The notes under the pieces were generated by a model. It was not told where the DNA came from, searched no databases, and was given only the letters and a program-made list of their open reading frames with translations. Shown piece by piece: positions 10,435 through 17,367 of a DNA stretch of 64,000 nt. The translations under genes were made by a program, and so were the position numbers. The stretch comes from an uncultured Odoribacter sp. (lineage in GTDB: Bacteria > Bacteroidota > Bacteroidia > Bacteroidales > Marinifilaceae). Where the stretch lies: positions 105,030-169,029 of the forward strand of contig CAJURM010000006.1 of NCBI GenBank assembly GCA_910589025.1, in the 5' to 3' direction. Position 1 is the first letter of the stretch; each line of letters begins with the position of its first letter.

Positions 10435-11457
10435 ATGGAAAAGAAAGATTTATTAAAAGACACGATTAAACACATCGACATTAAGTCTTACGACTCTACC
10501 CAGTTGATTGACGCCATGCGCGATATGTCATTCACCTCAAGAGACACCGCCCGCGCCGCGGACATTCTTTTGAAAATGGTGAAAGAAAAGGAGTGTACTA
10601 ATATTCTTACCATTGCCGGAAGTACGAGTGCTGCCGGATGTATGCAGGTATACGTGGACATGGTCCGCAACAAAATGGTGGACGTAGTAGTTGCTACGGG
10701 AGCCTCCATCATCGACATGGATTTGTTTGAAGCCTTGGGATTCAAACACTACAAAGGCCACCAGGATGTGCCCGACATGCAGTTACGGGATTTATACATC
10801 GACCGTATCTACGATACTTTTATCGATGAAGAAGAGCTTCAGAAATGCGACCATACGACCTACGAAATTGCCAATTCCCTGGAACCGCGTCCTTACTCTT
10901 CACGCGAATTTATTTGGGAAATCGGCAAATGGCTGACTAAAAATTCCGTAAAGAAAGAGAGTTTGATTCAGACTTGCTACGAATGCGGAGTACCCATTTT
11001 CTGCCCGGCATTTTCCGATTGCAGTGCCGGTTTCGGTATCGGTAAACACCAATGGGAACATCCCGACAAACACCTGTCTATCGACTCGGTGAAGGATTTC
11101 GTTGAACTGACCATGATTAAAATGAACGCTCCGACAACAGGACTGTTCATGATTGGAGGGGGAACACCGAAAAACTTTGCACAGGATACAGTGGTTTGCG
11201 CAGAAATACTGGGACACGAAGTCCCGATGCACAAATATGCAGTACAAATTACGGTTGCCGACGTGCGCGACGGAGCCTGTTCCTCCTCAACGCTCAAAGA
11301 AGCCTGCTCCTGGGGAAAAGTGGATGTCACCTACGAACAGATGGTCTATGCCGAAGGAACAACGGTCATACCCTTGATTGCCAGCTACGTTTACCACACC
11401 AACGAATGGAAAAACCGCGAGTACAAAAACTGGACAAAACTGTTCGACAAAAAATAA
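10435..11457 (+). CDS. deoxyhypusine synthase-like protein (likely polyamine aminobutyl transferase)
   Basis: 340 aa. The NAD-dependent deoxyhypusine synthase fold is recognisable: TIAGSTSAAGCMQ, VVATGASIIDMDL, IGGGTPKNF and the EACSWGKV block containing Lys295, which lines up with the lysine that forms the enzyme-imine intermediate. Bacteria lack eIF5A, so a eukaryote-type role is excluded. Bacterial homologues are thought to transfer an aminobutyl group to a polyamine, as in homospermidine formation. With agmatinase directly upstream this is the natural reading, but the product is inferred. A U-rich hairpin follows. Confidence 0.85.
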   Translation: MEKKDLLKDTIKHIDIKSYDSTQLIDAMRDMSFTSRDTARAADILLKMVKEKECTNILTIAGSTSAAGCMQVYVDMVRNKMVDVVVATGASIIDMDLFEALGFKHYKGHQDVPDMQLRDLYIDRIYDTFIDEEELQKCDHTTYEIANSLEPRPYSSREFIWEIGKWLTKNSVKKESLIQTCYECGVPIFCPAFSDCSAGFGIGKHQWEHPDKHLSIDSVKDFVELTMIKMNAPTTGLFMIGGGTPKNFAQDTVVCAEILGHEVPMHKYAVQITVADVRDGACSSSTLKEACSWGKVDVTYEQMVYAEGTTVIPLIASYVYHTNEWKNREYKNWTKLFDKK

Positions 11458-11479
11458 ACCTTCTCTCAAGGTTTCATAC

Positions 11480-11510
11480 AAAAAGAGGTTTGCCAGCAGA
11501 CCTCTTTTTT
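11480..11510 (+). terminator. rho-independent terminator after the polyamine operon
   Basis: Perfect 10-bp stem (11480-11489 with 11500-11509) and a run of T at 11505-11510, 22 bases after the stop. Confidence 0.8.
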
Positions 11511-11561
11511 GTTATACTCCCGAACCTCCCCCCCCATCAGAGGGACACGGAAATTCCCGGT

Positions 11562-12137
11562 TCACTGCTTCGGGATAATGAATCCGATTCGCGGACGGGG
11601 TTTCTTTTCGCGCTCTTTGTTACGCACCTGCAACTCGGCAAGGATTTGGTTAATTAGTTCGATTTGTATGCGGGTATCTTCGTTGATGTCGTTCTGGTCA
11701 GCAAACACTTCTTCGATATATTCTTTGAGTTCCTTTACTTCCCGTTGAAGCAAGGAAACTTTATCAACCGGAGGATTGGCTATCAGTTGGCGCATGGCAA
11801 CAAATGCCCGCGTAATAAGGATACTGGTTTGTACAGCAATATCACTGCGCAGTATGCTTGAAAGCATCACCACTCCATGTTCTGTAAAAACAAGTGGCAG
11901 AGCAGATTTAGGACGCTTATTCCATGATGTCATCACAATTTGTGATGACATCGCTACCCACTCTTCCGCTGTCAATTGGAACATAAAGTCTTCGGGGAAG
12001 CGTTCAATATTGCGTTTCACTGCCTGATTAAGCGCACGTGTTTCCACTTGGTATAATTCCGCCAAATCCCTGTCCAACATCACACGCTGCCCACGGATTT
12101 CGTATATCTTACTCTGAATGGTTTGCAGTTGGTTCAT
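11562..12137 (-). CDS. ORF6N domain protein, copy 1
   Basis: 191 aa. The N-terminal ORF6N domain (residues about 8-95, IYEIRGQRVMLDRDLAELY to LPLVFTEHGVVMLSSIL) is a predicted DNA-binding module of phage KilA-N/BRO-type proteins. A coiled-coil tail follows (KVSLLQREVKELKEYIEEVFADQNDINEDTR) and a basic C-terminus. It is one of three tandem paralogues (11562-13394). The tails are almost the same; the middle of the DNA-binding domain has diverged. A 27-bp palindrome lies inside the gene around residue 67. Confidence 0.88.
   Translation of the reverse strand: MNQLQTIQSKIYEIRGQRVMLDRDLAELYQVETRALNQAVKRNIERFPEDFMFQLTAEEWVAMSSQIVMTSWNKRPKSALPLVFTEHGVVMLSSILRSDIAVQTSILITRAFVAMRQLIANPPVDKVSLLQREVKELKEYIEEVFADQNDINEDTRIQIELINQILAELQVRNKEREKKPRPRIGFIIPKQ
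11926..11952. repeat. palindrome inside ORF6N copy 1
   Basis: Two 13-base arms (11926-11938 and 11940-11952) are exact reverse complements around one base. The centre falls at about codon 67 of the gene, encoding the SSQIVM region. Confidence 0.9.
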
Positions 12138-12165
12138 GGCTGTTGTGATAAGGTTTATCTTGGGT

Positions 12166-12183
12166 GATACAAAGGGACGGGGG
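12166..12183. repeat. GATACAAAGGGACGGGG-type repeat between ORF6N copies 1 and 2
   Basis: GATACAAAGGGACGGGG, also at 12788-12804 and as GACACAAAGGGACGGGG at 13547-13563. Each lies next to one ORF6N gene, so it belongs to the duplicated unit. Confidence 0.75.
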
Positions 12184-12186
12184 GTG

Positions 12187-12759
12187 TCATTCGTCGTACC
12201 TTACGAATCCGATTCGCGGACGGGGTTTCTTTTCGTGCTCCTTGTTGCGCACCTGCAACTCGGCAAGGGTCTGGTTGATGAGTTCGATTTGCAGCCGGGT
12301 ATCTTCGTTGATGTCGTTTTGGTCGGTAAACACTTCTTCCATGTATTCTTTGAGTTCCTTTACTTCCCGTTGAAGCAAGGAAACTTTATCAACCGGAGGA
12401 TTGGCAACTAATTGGCGGACAGCTATAAAAGCACGCATGATACTAATATTAATTTCAATAGCAACTTCGCTGTTCAGTACAGAAGAAAGCATTGCCACAC
12501 CCGGCTCGGTAAAAGCAAAAGGCATATAACGGGTTCCTCCCCTTTGTTTTGAGGTCACAGTTTGTGACCTCAAAAAAGCAAATTCTTCCTTAGTCAGTTC
12601 AAACATAAAATCAGCAGGAAAACGCCTGATATTACGTTTGATGGCTTGCTTTAGCACCTTTGTTTCTGTTCCGTACATTTTTGCCAAATCAAAATCCAGC
12701 ATTACGCGCTGCCCGCGGATTTCGTATATCTTACTCTGGATGGTTTGCAGTTGGTTCAT
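12187..12759 (-). CDS. ORF6N domain protein, copy 2
   Basis: 190 aa, same plan as copy 1: ORF6N domain (IYEIRGQRVMLDFDLAKMY to MPFAFTEPGVAMLSS), then a coiled coil and a basic tail ending GFVRYDE. The C-terminal ~75 residues are nearly those of copy 1, while the central LRSQTVTSKQRGGTRYMPFAF part differs. The 3' and 5' flanks also repeat, so the unit of about 620 bases was duplicated as a cassette. A palindrome (12547-12575) sits at codon 67. Confidence 0.88.
   Translation of the reverse strand: MNQLQTIQSKIYEIRGQRVMLDFDLAKMYGTETKVLKQAIKRNIRRFPADFMFELTKEEFAFLRSQTVTSKQRGGTRYMPFAFTEPGVAMLSSVLNSEVAIEINISIMRAFIAVRQLVANPPVDKVSLLQREVKELKEYMEEVFTDQNDINEDTRLQIELINQTLAELQVRNKEHEKKPRPRIGFVRYDE
12547..12575. 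repeat. palindrome inside ORF6N copy 2
   Basis: 13-base arms 12547-12559 and 12563-12575 are exact reverse complements around GTT. Same codon position as in copy 1, different sequence. Confidence 0.9.
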
Positions 12760-12776
12760 GGCTGTTGTGATAAGGT

Positions 12777-13394
12777 TTATCTATTGGGTGATACAAAGGG
12801 ACGGGGGTTTTGTGTCATTCGTCGTACCTTATGAATCCGATTCGCGGACGGGGTTTCTTTTCGCGCTCTTTGCTGCGCACCTGCAACTCGGCAAGGGTCT
12901 GGTTTATCAGTTCGATTTGTATCCGGGTATCTTCGTTGATGTCGTTCTGGTCGGCAAAAAACTTCTTCCATGTATTCCTTCAATTTCTTCATTTCTTCCC
13001 GGAGTTCCGCATTTTTATCAATGGGGGGTGTTGTTATCCATTGCCGCATGGCAACGAAAGTACGGATGATTTGAATGTTTACTTCGATGGCTATATCGCT
13101 ATTAAGAACAGCAGAAAGCTGGGCAACTCCATGCTCACTAAAAGCGAAAGGCATATACCGGATGCCTCCCCTTTTTGAGGTGCTGAAATTGCACCTCAAA
13201 CTGTCAAATTCCTCTTTTGTCAGTTCAAACATAAAGTCGGAAGGGAAACGGCGGATATTATTTTTGACAGAACGTTTCAGATACTTTGTTTCAATACCAT
13301 ACAGTTCTGCCAAATCAAAATCCAGCATCACGCGCTGACCGCGGATTTCATAAATCTTACGCTGTATCATCTGTAAATCTACCCCATGACGCAC
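12777..13394 (-). pseudogene. ORF6N domain protein, copy 3, frameshifted tail
   Basis: The first ~145 residues match copies 1 and 2 (IYEIRGQRVMLDFDLAELY, MPFAFSEHGVAQLSAVL, coiled coil to KEYMEEVF). After EEVF the frame reads CRPERHQRRYPDTNRTDKP, where the other copies read ADQNDINEDTR. The cause is one extra base in the A6 run 12956-12961. In the other frame the normal tail continues and would stop at 12815 with IGFIRYDE. As read, the altered tail runs to 12777 and gives 205 aa. The DNA-binding domain is intact, so a product with a changed tail may still be made. Start could also be the Met at 13370. Confidence 0.85.
13174..13200. repeat. palindrome inside ORF6N copy 3
   Basis: 10-base arms 13174-13183 and 13191-13200 are exact reverse complements around 7 bases. 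Same codon position as in the other copies, again a different sequence. Confidence 0.85.
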
Positions 13395-13497
13395 TCTTTT
13401 GGTGGATGGATATAAATTTACAAAAATTTAATGACATAACAAAACACGAGGCTCCGCATTAGGAAATGATACTTATACGATTTTAAAAAAATTAGGG

Positions 13498-13513
13498 GGG
13501 ACGGATAAGGGAC
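13498..13513. repeat. GGGACGGATAAGGGAC repeat, first copy
   Basis: The same 16 bases recur at 15207-15222, at the 3' end of the DUF6680-like gene. They share the GGGACGG core with the repeats beside the ORF6N genes. Confidence 0.75.
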
Positions 13514-13607
13514 AGAAATTTCATATTCCTTCCTTTATCCAAACATGACACAAAGGGACGGGGCTTTTATGTCATGACACAGAACCCCCTCTTTTCTGTA
13601 GAAATAG

Positions 13608-13638
13608 TTTGGAATTTCAATGAAAACATCTAATATTG
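13608..13638 (+). promoter_or_regulatory. promoter for candidate RNA 1
   Basis: TTTG at 13608-13611, exactly 19 bases, then TAATATTG at 13631-13638 (one mismatch to TAnnTTTG). Predicted start is near 13644. Confidence 0.55.
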
Positions 13639-13643
13639 CAGAT

Positions 13644-13838
13644 GAACATAAAAGATGCACAAAGGTGCATATAAAAATATTGTGATGTTGTCGAAATCTT
13701 GAATCGGAAATCGCTAAATTCTAATAACATACAAGATACGACAAAATTGTTCACGTTTCAGCGTGGGCTGTTTGTCTATTTGTATGTGGGTGTTTAGCGA
13801 TACCTCGATTCAGTAGCTTACAGTACCACGTTTTTTTA
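13644..13838 (+). ncRNA. candidate structured RNA 1
   Basis: No reading frame of note; the 482 bases between 13395 and 13876 hold this element instead. In order: a 5' hairpin (13655-13660 with 13665-13670), then helix P1a (13701-13706 with 13806-13811) and helix P1b (13710-13718 with 13793-13801) separated by a GAA/ACCT internal loop. Inside is a helix ACATACAA/TTGTATGT and a CACG/CGTG hairpin carrying GCGTGGG (13761-13767). After P1 comes CCACG (13826-13830), which can pair with CGTGG, then seven T. The same plan with different bases occurs at 47128-47412. Family not recognised. It points toward the XRE regulator gene, which is on the opposite strand. Confidence 0.6.
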
Positions 13839-13876
13839 TTTTAATGGTACAAAAGTTCTTTGAAAATAATAATGAA

Positions 13877-14107
13877 TTAGTTATTTACTTTAGCAAAATC
13901 AAATAGCTTATCTATTGATACATTTAAAGCTTGACTAATTTTGTATATTGTTAAGATTCTAGAATTGGTATAACCGGATTCAATTTTAGAAAGGTCACCA
14001 GAATCAATATTTGTTAGGGCTTCTAAATCATAAAGAGTCCAATTTTTATCATTACGTAAATCCCTAATTTTTTGTCCCATTCTCTTTAGAAACTCTTCTT
14101 CATCCAT
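13877..14107 (-). CDS. XRE-type helix-turn-helix regulator, 76 aa
   Basis: Whole protein is one HTH_XRE/Cro-CI domain: MGQKIRDLRNDKNWTLYDLEALTNIDSGDLSKIESGYTN, with the recognition helix around residues 35-45. It is divergent from the 226-aa zinc-finger-like gene. The 120-base gap between them contains TGGGG TTTT CCCCA (14156-14169), a possible operator. The arrangement (regulator facing away from the gene it precedes) is repeated at 16.3 kb. Confidence 0.8.
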   Translation of the reverse strand: MDEEEFLKRMGQKIRDLRNDKNWTLYDLEALTNIDSGDLSKIESGYTNSRILTIYKISQALNVSIDKLFDFAKVNN

Positions 14108-14257
14108 AGCTTAAAATCTTTTTTCAAAGGAATGGAGATAAATTGGGTAGCATTTTGGGGTTTTCCCCATTTTTAGTAAAAATAAGTTAATGAGAAACCA
14201 AAGTGATTAACCAAAAACCAAGCAATTATGAAAGAAGAAAACAATCCATCAAACACA

Positions 14258-14908
14258 ATGACAGCAACAAAAAGAAATTACAACATCCGGATTGGCAGAC
14301 ATTTTATGAAAAATGTCTCTCCACAGCAATTGAAAACCATTCATCAGTTGATTCGCAATTTCCGTGAAAAAGAAGAGGGGATCCCGGTAGCTTTCGCCGC
14401 GACAAATCCGGAACACCCTTCCCCTAATGCCATATTCATTGCAAAAGACACCTCTTTTGACAGCCTTACCCGTGATTTCCAGACGGAATACGCTATTCAT
14501 GTCGGCGATGATTCCCTCACCAACATTTCGGACAAAGAACTGATGAATCTCTATTTCACGCTCCATTCCTTCCTGATTCATTCAGAAGGTCTGCCCGAAA
14601 AGGATGCAGGAAATAGTTTAAACCAAACGGCTGAAAAGAAAAAAACTTCCCCCGTGGAAATCATTGACACTGCCATCGACGATTGCCTGATACACCCTTG
14701 CGGACATTCTCCCTACCTTTTCCGCAGAGTATGGATTACGGACAAAATACCGTGCCCTCAATGCGAATACGGTTTATCAACCGAAAACGGGACAATATGG
14801 GATATGTCCCGACAACAACTTTCCGCATTGCAGGAAAAAATAGAAGACCTTTTAAGCTGTCAGGATGATAAAAACCCGGAGACAGAACCTTTACAAAGGG
14901 AGTTTTAA
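14258..14908 (+). CDS. hypothetical protein with Cys/His zinc-type motif, intact copy
   Basis: 216 aa from MTATKRNYN at 14258; an upstream in-frame ATG at 14228 is possible. I prefer 14258 because the sister copy at 16737 begins at the homologous codon, and the bases 14228-14257 correspond there to the tail of a separate 89-aa gene. The C-terminal part has HPCGH followed 20 residues later by CPQC, a likely zinc site. No family recognised. The 3' 252 bases and the following 235 bases are identical to 17116-17602. Confidence 0.65.
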   Translation: MTATKRNYNIRIGRHFMKNVSPQQLKTIHQLIRNFREKEEGIPVAFAATNPEHPSPNAIFIAKDTSFDSLTRDFQTEYAIHVGDDSLTNISDKELMNLYFTLHSFLIHSEGLPEKDAGNSLNQTAEKKKTSPVEIIDTAIDDCLIHPCGHSPYLFRRVWITDKIPCPQCEYGLSTENGTIWDMSRQQLSALQEKIEDLLSCQDDKNPETEPLQREF

Positions 14909-14963
14909 ACGTGACATTATCTTGCAAGTAGGTCTTTGAAAACTCTCACACTCTTGGTTTGTG

Positions 14964-15052
14964 CATGGCGTCTACCTCGCGCGCCGAATAGAGGTGCACG
15001 CCATGTGTAATACAGGGGATAACCAGGAGAGTGGAACCTTGTAGCAAGGTCC
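14964..15052 (+). other. hairpin-rich spacer (possible RNA), left copy
   Basis: The 321 bases between 14909 and 15229 hold no gene. They contain a stem CATGGCGT/ACGCCATG (14964-14971 with 14998-15005) extended by ACCTC/GAGGT (14974-14978 with 14991-14995), then ACCTTG TAG CAAGGT (15036-15050), then the terminator hairpin and the tRNA fragment. The same is found at 17423-17511. Confidence 0.4.
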
Positions 15053-15099
15053 TACGGACTTTACTACTCCAAACAGCGACACATCGGGATATAAAAAAC

Positions 15100-15126
15100 G
15101 GGGCAAAGAAACAATTTCTTTGCCCC
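15100..15126 (-). terminator. orphan tRNA terminator hairpin
   Basis: 12-bp perfect stem (15100-15111 with 15115-15126) followed on the minus strand by GTTTTTTATA. It belongs to the tRNA-Arg terminator but here the tRNA body is missing. Confidence 0.75.
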
Positions 15127-15128
15127 AT

Positions 15129-15143
15129 TGGTAGCCGAGCCGG
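15129..15143 (-). other. displaced 3' end of tRNA-Arg(CCU), att-like site
   Basis: The last 15 bases of the tRNA (CCGGCTCGGCTACCA on the minus strand) without the rest of the gene. The intact gene is at 17588-17662. Such displaced tRNA ends are the usual mark of integration at a tRNA 3' end. Confidence 0.7.
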
Positions 15144-15229
15144 AAAATAAAACCAAACCATATATTATTTATTATCTGGCATTTATGTTGATTTTAAAAA
15201 TATCGAGGGACGGATAAGGGACGGATATT

Positions 15230-15820
15230 TTAATTATTATTAGGGTTCTGCTCAATTTGATTTTTATAATATGCCAACATTGTCGACTGCAATTCTTCCT
15301 GTTTTTCTATTGCTTTATCATCAGATATTAATGTAATAGGAAAACCTTTATCACCACTTAATATCTCCAACATACTCTTTCTTATTTGCTCTTGTTCAAA
15401 TTCTATTTTTGCATGCCCCACAGGAGAGTATACATTCCTTTTAATCAGAATCTTATCAAAACCAAATCCTAAGGAATGCCCCATTTCATAAAGCAAATCC
15501 GCTAATAAATCCCGATTTTTATTTACCCAAATAGCCTCTTCCTCTGGAGTATATTTTTGAGATAAGTTATCAAAATATGCTTTCCAAGCCTGAATGACTT
15601 TCTCAAATTTTTTATTACCGGAAAATTCTAAATCTATTCTATTAAGAGCTTCTACATGGTCCCAGGACAAGACGGTTCCCCTTGTTGCCATTAGCGTTTT
15701 AAAAATAGACAGACGTCTATTTTTATTTTCTCGACGACGCTCCAAATACTTTTCAATTTGTACTGCAAAAATCGGACCTGCTATAATCGCACATATAGAA
15801 ATAATGTCACTACATTCCAT
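15230..15820 (-). CDS. DUF6680-like membrane-anchored protein
   Basis: 196 aa. One N-terminal membrane segment (residues about 5-21, IISICAIIAGPIFAVQI) is followed by a basic ERRRENKNRR stretch and a soluble helical domain. IFKTLMATRGTVLSWDHVEALNRIDLEF resembles the DUF6680 pattern, a family often seen in accessory and defence-associated DNA; role unknown. It lies between the two 487-bp repeats and is AT-rich relative to the core genes. Confidence 0.55.
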   Translation of the reverse strand: MECSDIISICAIIAGPIFAVQIEKYLERRRENKNRRLSIFKTLMATRGTVLSWDHVEALNRIDLEFSGNKKFEKVIQAWKAYFDNLSQKYTPEEEAIWVNKNRDLLADLLYEMGHSLGFGFDKILIKRNVYSPVGHAKIEFEQEQIRKSMLEILSGDKGFPITLISDDKAIEKQEELQSTMLAYYKNQIEQNPNNN

Positions 15821-15875
15821 AATTTCAAATGATATATATCATTTTAACATCCATTTTAATTCCTAAGAAATAACC

Positions 15876-16277
15876 TTATTTCTTATCCTGTAACGCCTCC
15901 TGTAATAAGCGAACTTTCTCCTGCTCATTTTTAAGCATACGTTCATAAAGTTCAACGACTTTATCTATGGGATTGAAATTACATTTATACTGATATGCGT
16001 ATGCTGAAGAATCATTTTGAAATGTATTGCCTATAATATTAAAAGCGGCTTCCTCTGTCATATTCTTAATAGCTTCCACCGGAATCTGCAGAACTTCCGC
16101 TATCTTAATTAAAGTCTTTTCTTCTATCTGCTCCTTCTGTTCCAATTTGGAGAATGCCTGTTGCGTCATTTCCAATTTTTCTGCAAGCGTTTCCTGTTTC
16201 ACACCAAGAATATCCCTGAAACGTTTGACATTTCGTCCTTGATGTACTCTGGACAAGGTTACCGTATCCGTATTCAT
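15876..16277 (-). CDS. XRE-type helix-turn-helix regulator
   Basis: 133 aa from ATG 16277 (MNTDTVTLSRVHQGRNVKRFRD). The longer frame from 16349 would begin inside the operator-like repeats, so I reject it. HTH_XRE domain spans about residues 12-66 (ILGVKQETLAEKLEMTQQAFSKLEQ). The C-terminus ends in a short coiled coil (NPIDKVVELYERMLKNEQEKVRLLQEAL). It is divergent from the 89-aa gene, with two inverted repeats in between. Confidence 0.8.
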   Translation of the reverse strand: MNTDTVTLSRVHQGRNVKRFRDILGVKQETLAEKLEMTQQAFSKLEQKEQIEEKTLIKIAEVLQIPVEAIKNMTEEAAFNIIGNTFQNDSSAYAYQYKCNFNPIDKVVELYERMLKNEQEKVRLLQEALQDKK

Positions 16278-16340
16278 ATCATAAGTTTTTTTAATTTGAC
16301 AAAGTAAAAACACCGGTAAAGATACATTTTTGTTGTTATT

Positions 16341-16385
16341 TACAACCATATAAGTTGTATTTTACAACCGCCGGTTGTGAAATAC
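16341..16385. promoter_or_regulatory. operator-like inverted repeats
   Basis: TACAAC-N7-GTTGTA (16341-16359) overlaps GTATTTTACAACC-GCC-GGTTGTGAAATAC (arms 16357-16369 and 16373-16385, one mismatch). They sit between two divergent genes, one an XRE regulator, so autoregulation is likely. Confidence 0.6.
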
Positions 16386-16470
16386 CTCCCCAAATCTCCC
16401 CTACTTTACCGAAAAATTCAGCCCTGCACAAAATAACGAAAAAAAGCAGAACTGAGCAAAAAATCCCGTT

Positions 16471-16740
16471 ATGAGTATCTATACTGACAAAACAGCCCGT
16501 CTCGTTTCGCTGATTGAACAGCTGAAACGCTATCACTTCGACGATATTCTCGACCTGCTGGAAGTGGCACATGTGGAATTCGTTTTGGATATGCCGGAAA
16601 TCGCCGACCGCAACTGGGACCATGACACCCCATCCAACCGGGAGACTTTCCTCCGGTTCCTCGACACCTGTATTTCCACTTATGAAAAAACACTGAATGA
16701 ACTGAAAGAAGAAAACAACTCACCAAACGCAATATCATGA
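16471..16740 (+). CDS. hypothetical protein, 89 aa
   Basis: Small acidic protein (MSIYTDKTARLVSLIEQLKRYHF...), predicted helical, no family recognised. Its stop TGA overlaps the ATG of the next gene (ATGA at 16737-16740), so the two are translationally coupled. The last ~10 codons (LKEENNSPNAIS) are the counterpart of the bases just ahead of 14258, so the left module has lost this gene. Confidence 0.6.
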   Translation: MSIYTDKTARLVSLIEQLKRYHFDDILDLLEVAHVEFVLDMPEIADRNWDHDTPSNRETFLRFLDTCISTYEKTLNELKEENNSPNAIS

Positions 16741-17367
16741 CAACAAAAGAAAAAAATTACAACATCCGGCTTAGCAGGCAGTTTATGAAAAATGTCTCTG
16801 TCCCGCAATTGAAAAGCATGCATCAGCTGATTTGCAATTTCCGTGAAAAAGAGATTCCGGTAGCCTCCGCCGCAATAAATCCGAAACACCCTTCCCCTAA
16901 CACAATCTTTATTGCAAAAGATACTTGTTTTGACAGCCTTACCCATGATTTTCAAACGGAATACGCTATCCATGTCGGAAACGATTCCCTCACCAATATT
17001 TCGGACAAAGACTTTATAAACCTTTATTTCATGCTCCGTTCTTTCGGAAGGTCTGACGGGAAAAGATGCCGGCAGCGCCCCCCCTGCAACTGAAGAAGCA
17101 AAAATTTCACCCGTAGAAATCATTGACACTGCCATCGACGATTGCCTGATACACCCTTGCGGACATTCTCCCTACCTTTTCCGCAGAGTATGGATTACGG
17201 ACAAAATACCGTGCCCTCAATGCGAATACGGTTTATCAACCGAAAACGGGACAATATGGGATATGTCCCGACAACAACTTTCCGCATTGCAGGAAAAAAT
17301 AGAAGACCTTTTAAGCTGTCAGGATGATAAAAACCCGGAGACAGAACCTTTACAAAGGGAGTTTTAA
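16737..17367 (+). pseudogene. frameshifted copy of the zinc-motif protein
   Basis: Residues 1-~105 read as a diverged homologue of the 14258 gene (NYNIRLSRQFMKNV, IFIAKDTCFDSLTHDFQTEYAIHVG). Relative to that copy 11 bases are missing near 17050. The frame shifts and stops at 17091-17093 after SDGKRCRQRPPCN. The original frame resumes at EGLTGKDAG and runs to 17367 with the HPCGH and CPQC motifs; that part from 17116 is identical to the left copy. Probably non-functional, or a truncated 118-aa product. Confidence 0.8.

Larger units (their letters stand above)
14657..15143. repeat. 487-bp direct repeat, left copy
   Basis: Every base matches 17116-17602 by eye (offset 2459). It contains the 3' end of the zinc-motif gene, a hairpin-rich spacer, the tRNA terminator hairpin (15100-15126) and the last 15 bases of tRNA-Arg(CCU) including CCA (15129-15143). 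The left boundary lies in diverged gene sequence, the right boundary within the tRNA. Confidence 0.95.

Noticed and set aside
12956..12961. A6 run in ORF6N copy 3 as a phase-variation tract
   Set aside because: Six bases is short for slippage-based switching and the other copies lack the run; simple mutation is more likely.
13701..13811. Inverted repeats around 13.7 kb (and 47.24-47.38 kb) as ends of an invertible promoter
   Set aside because: The arms are interrupted by the same internal mismatch (AA/CCT) at both loci, differ between loci and enclose no outward -7 element; an RNA helix explains them better than recombinase sites.
15144..17115. A complete integrative element between the direct repeats
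   Set aside because: No integrase, relaxase or replication gene is present, so I describe it only as a module with att-like ends.
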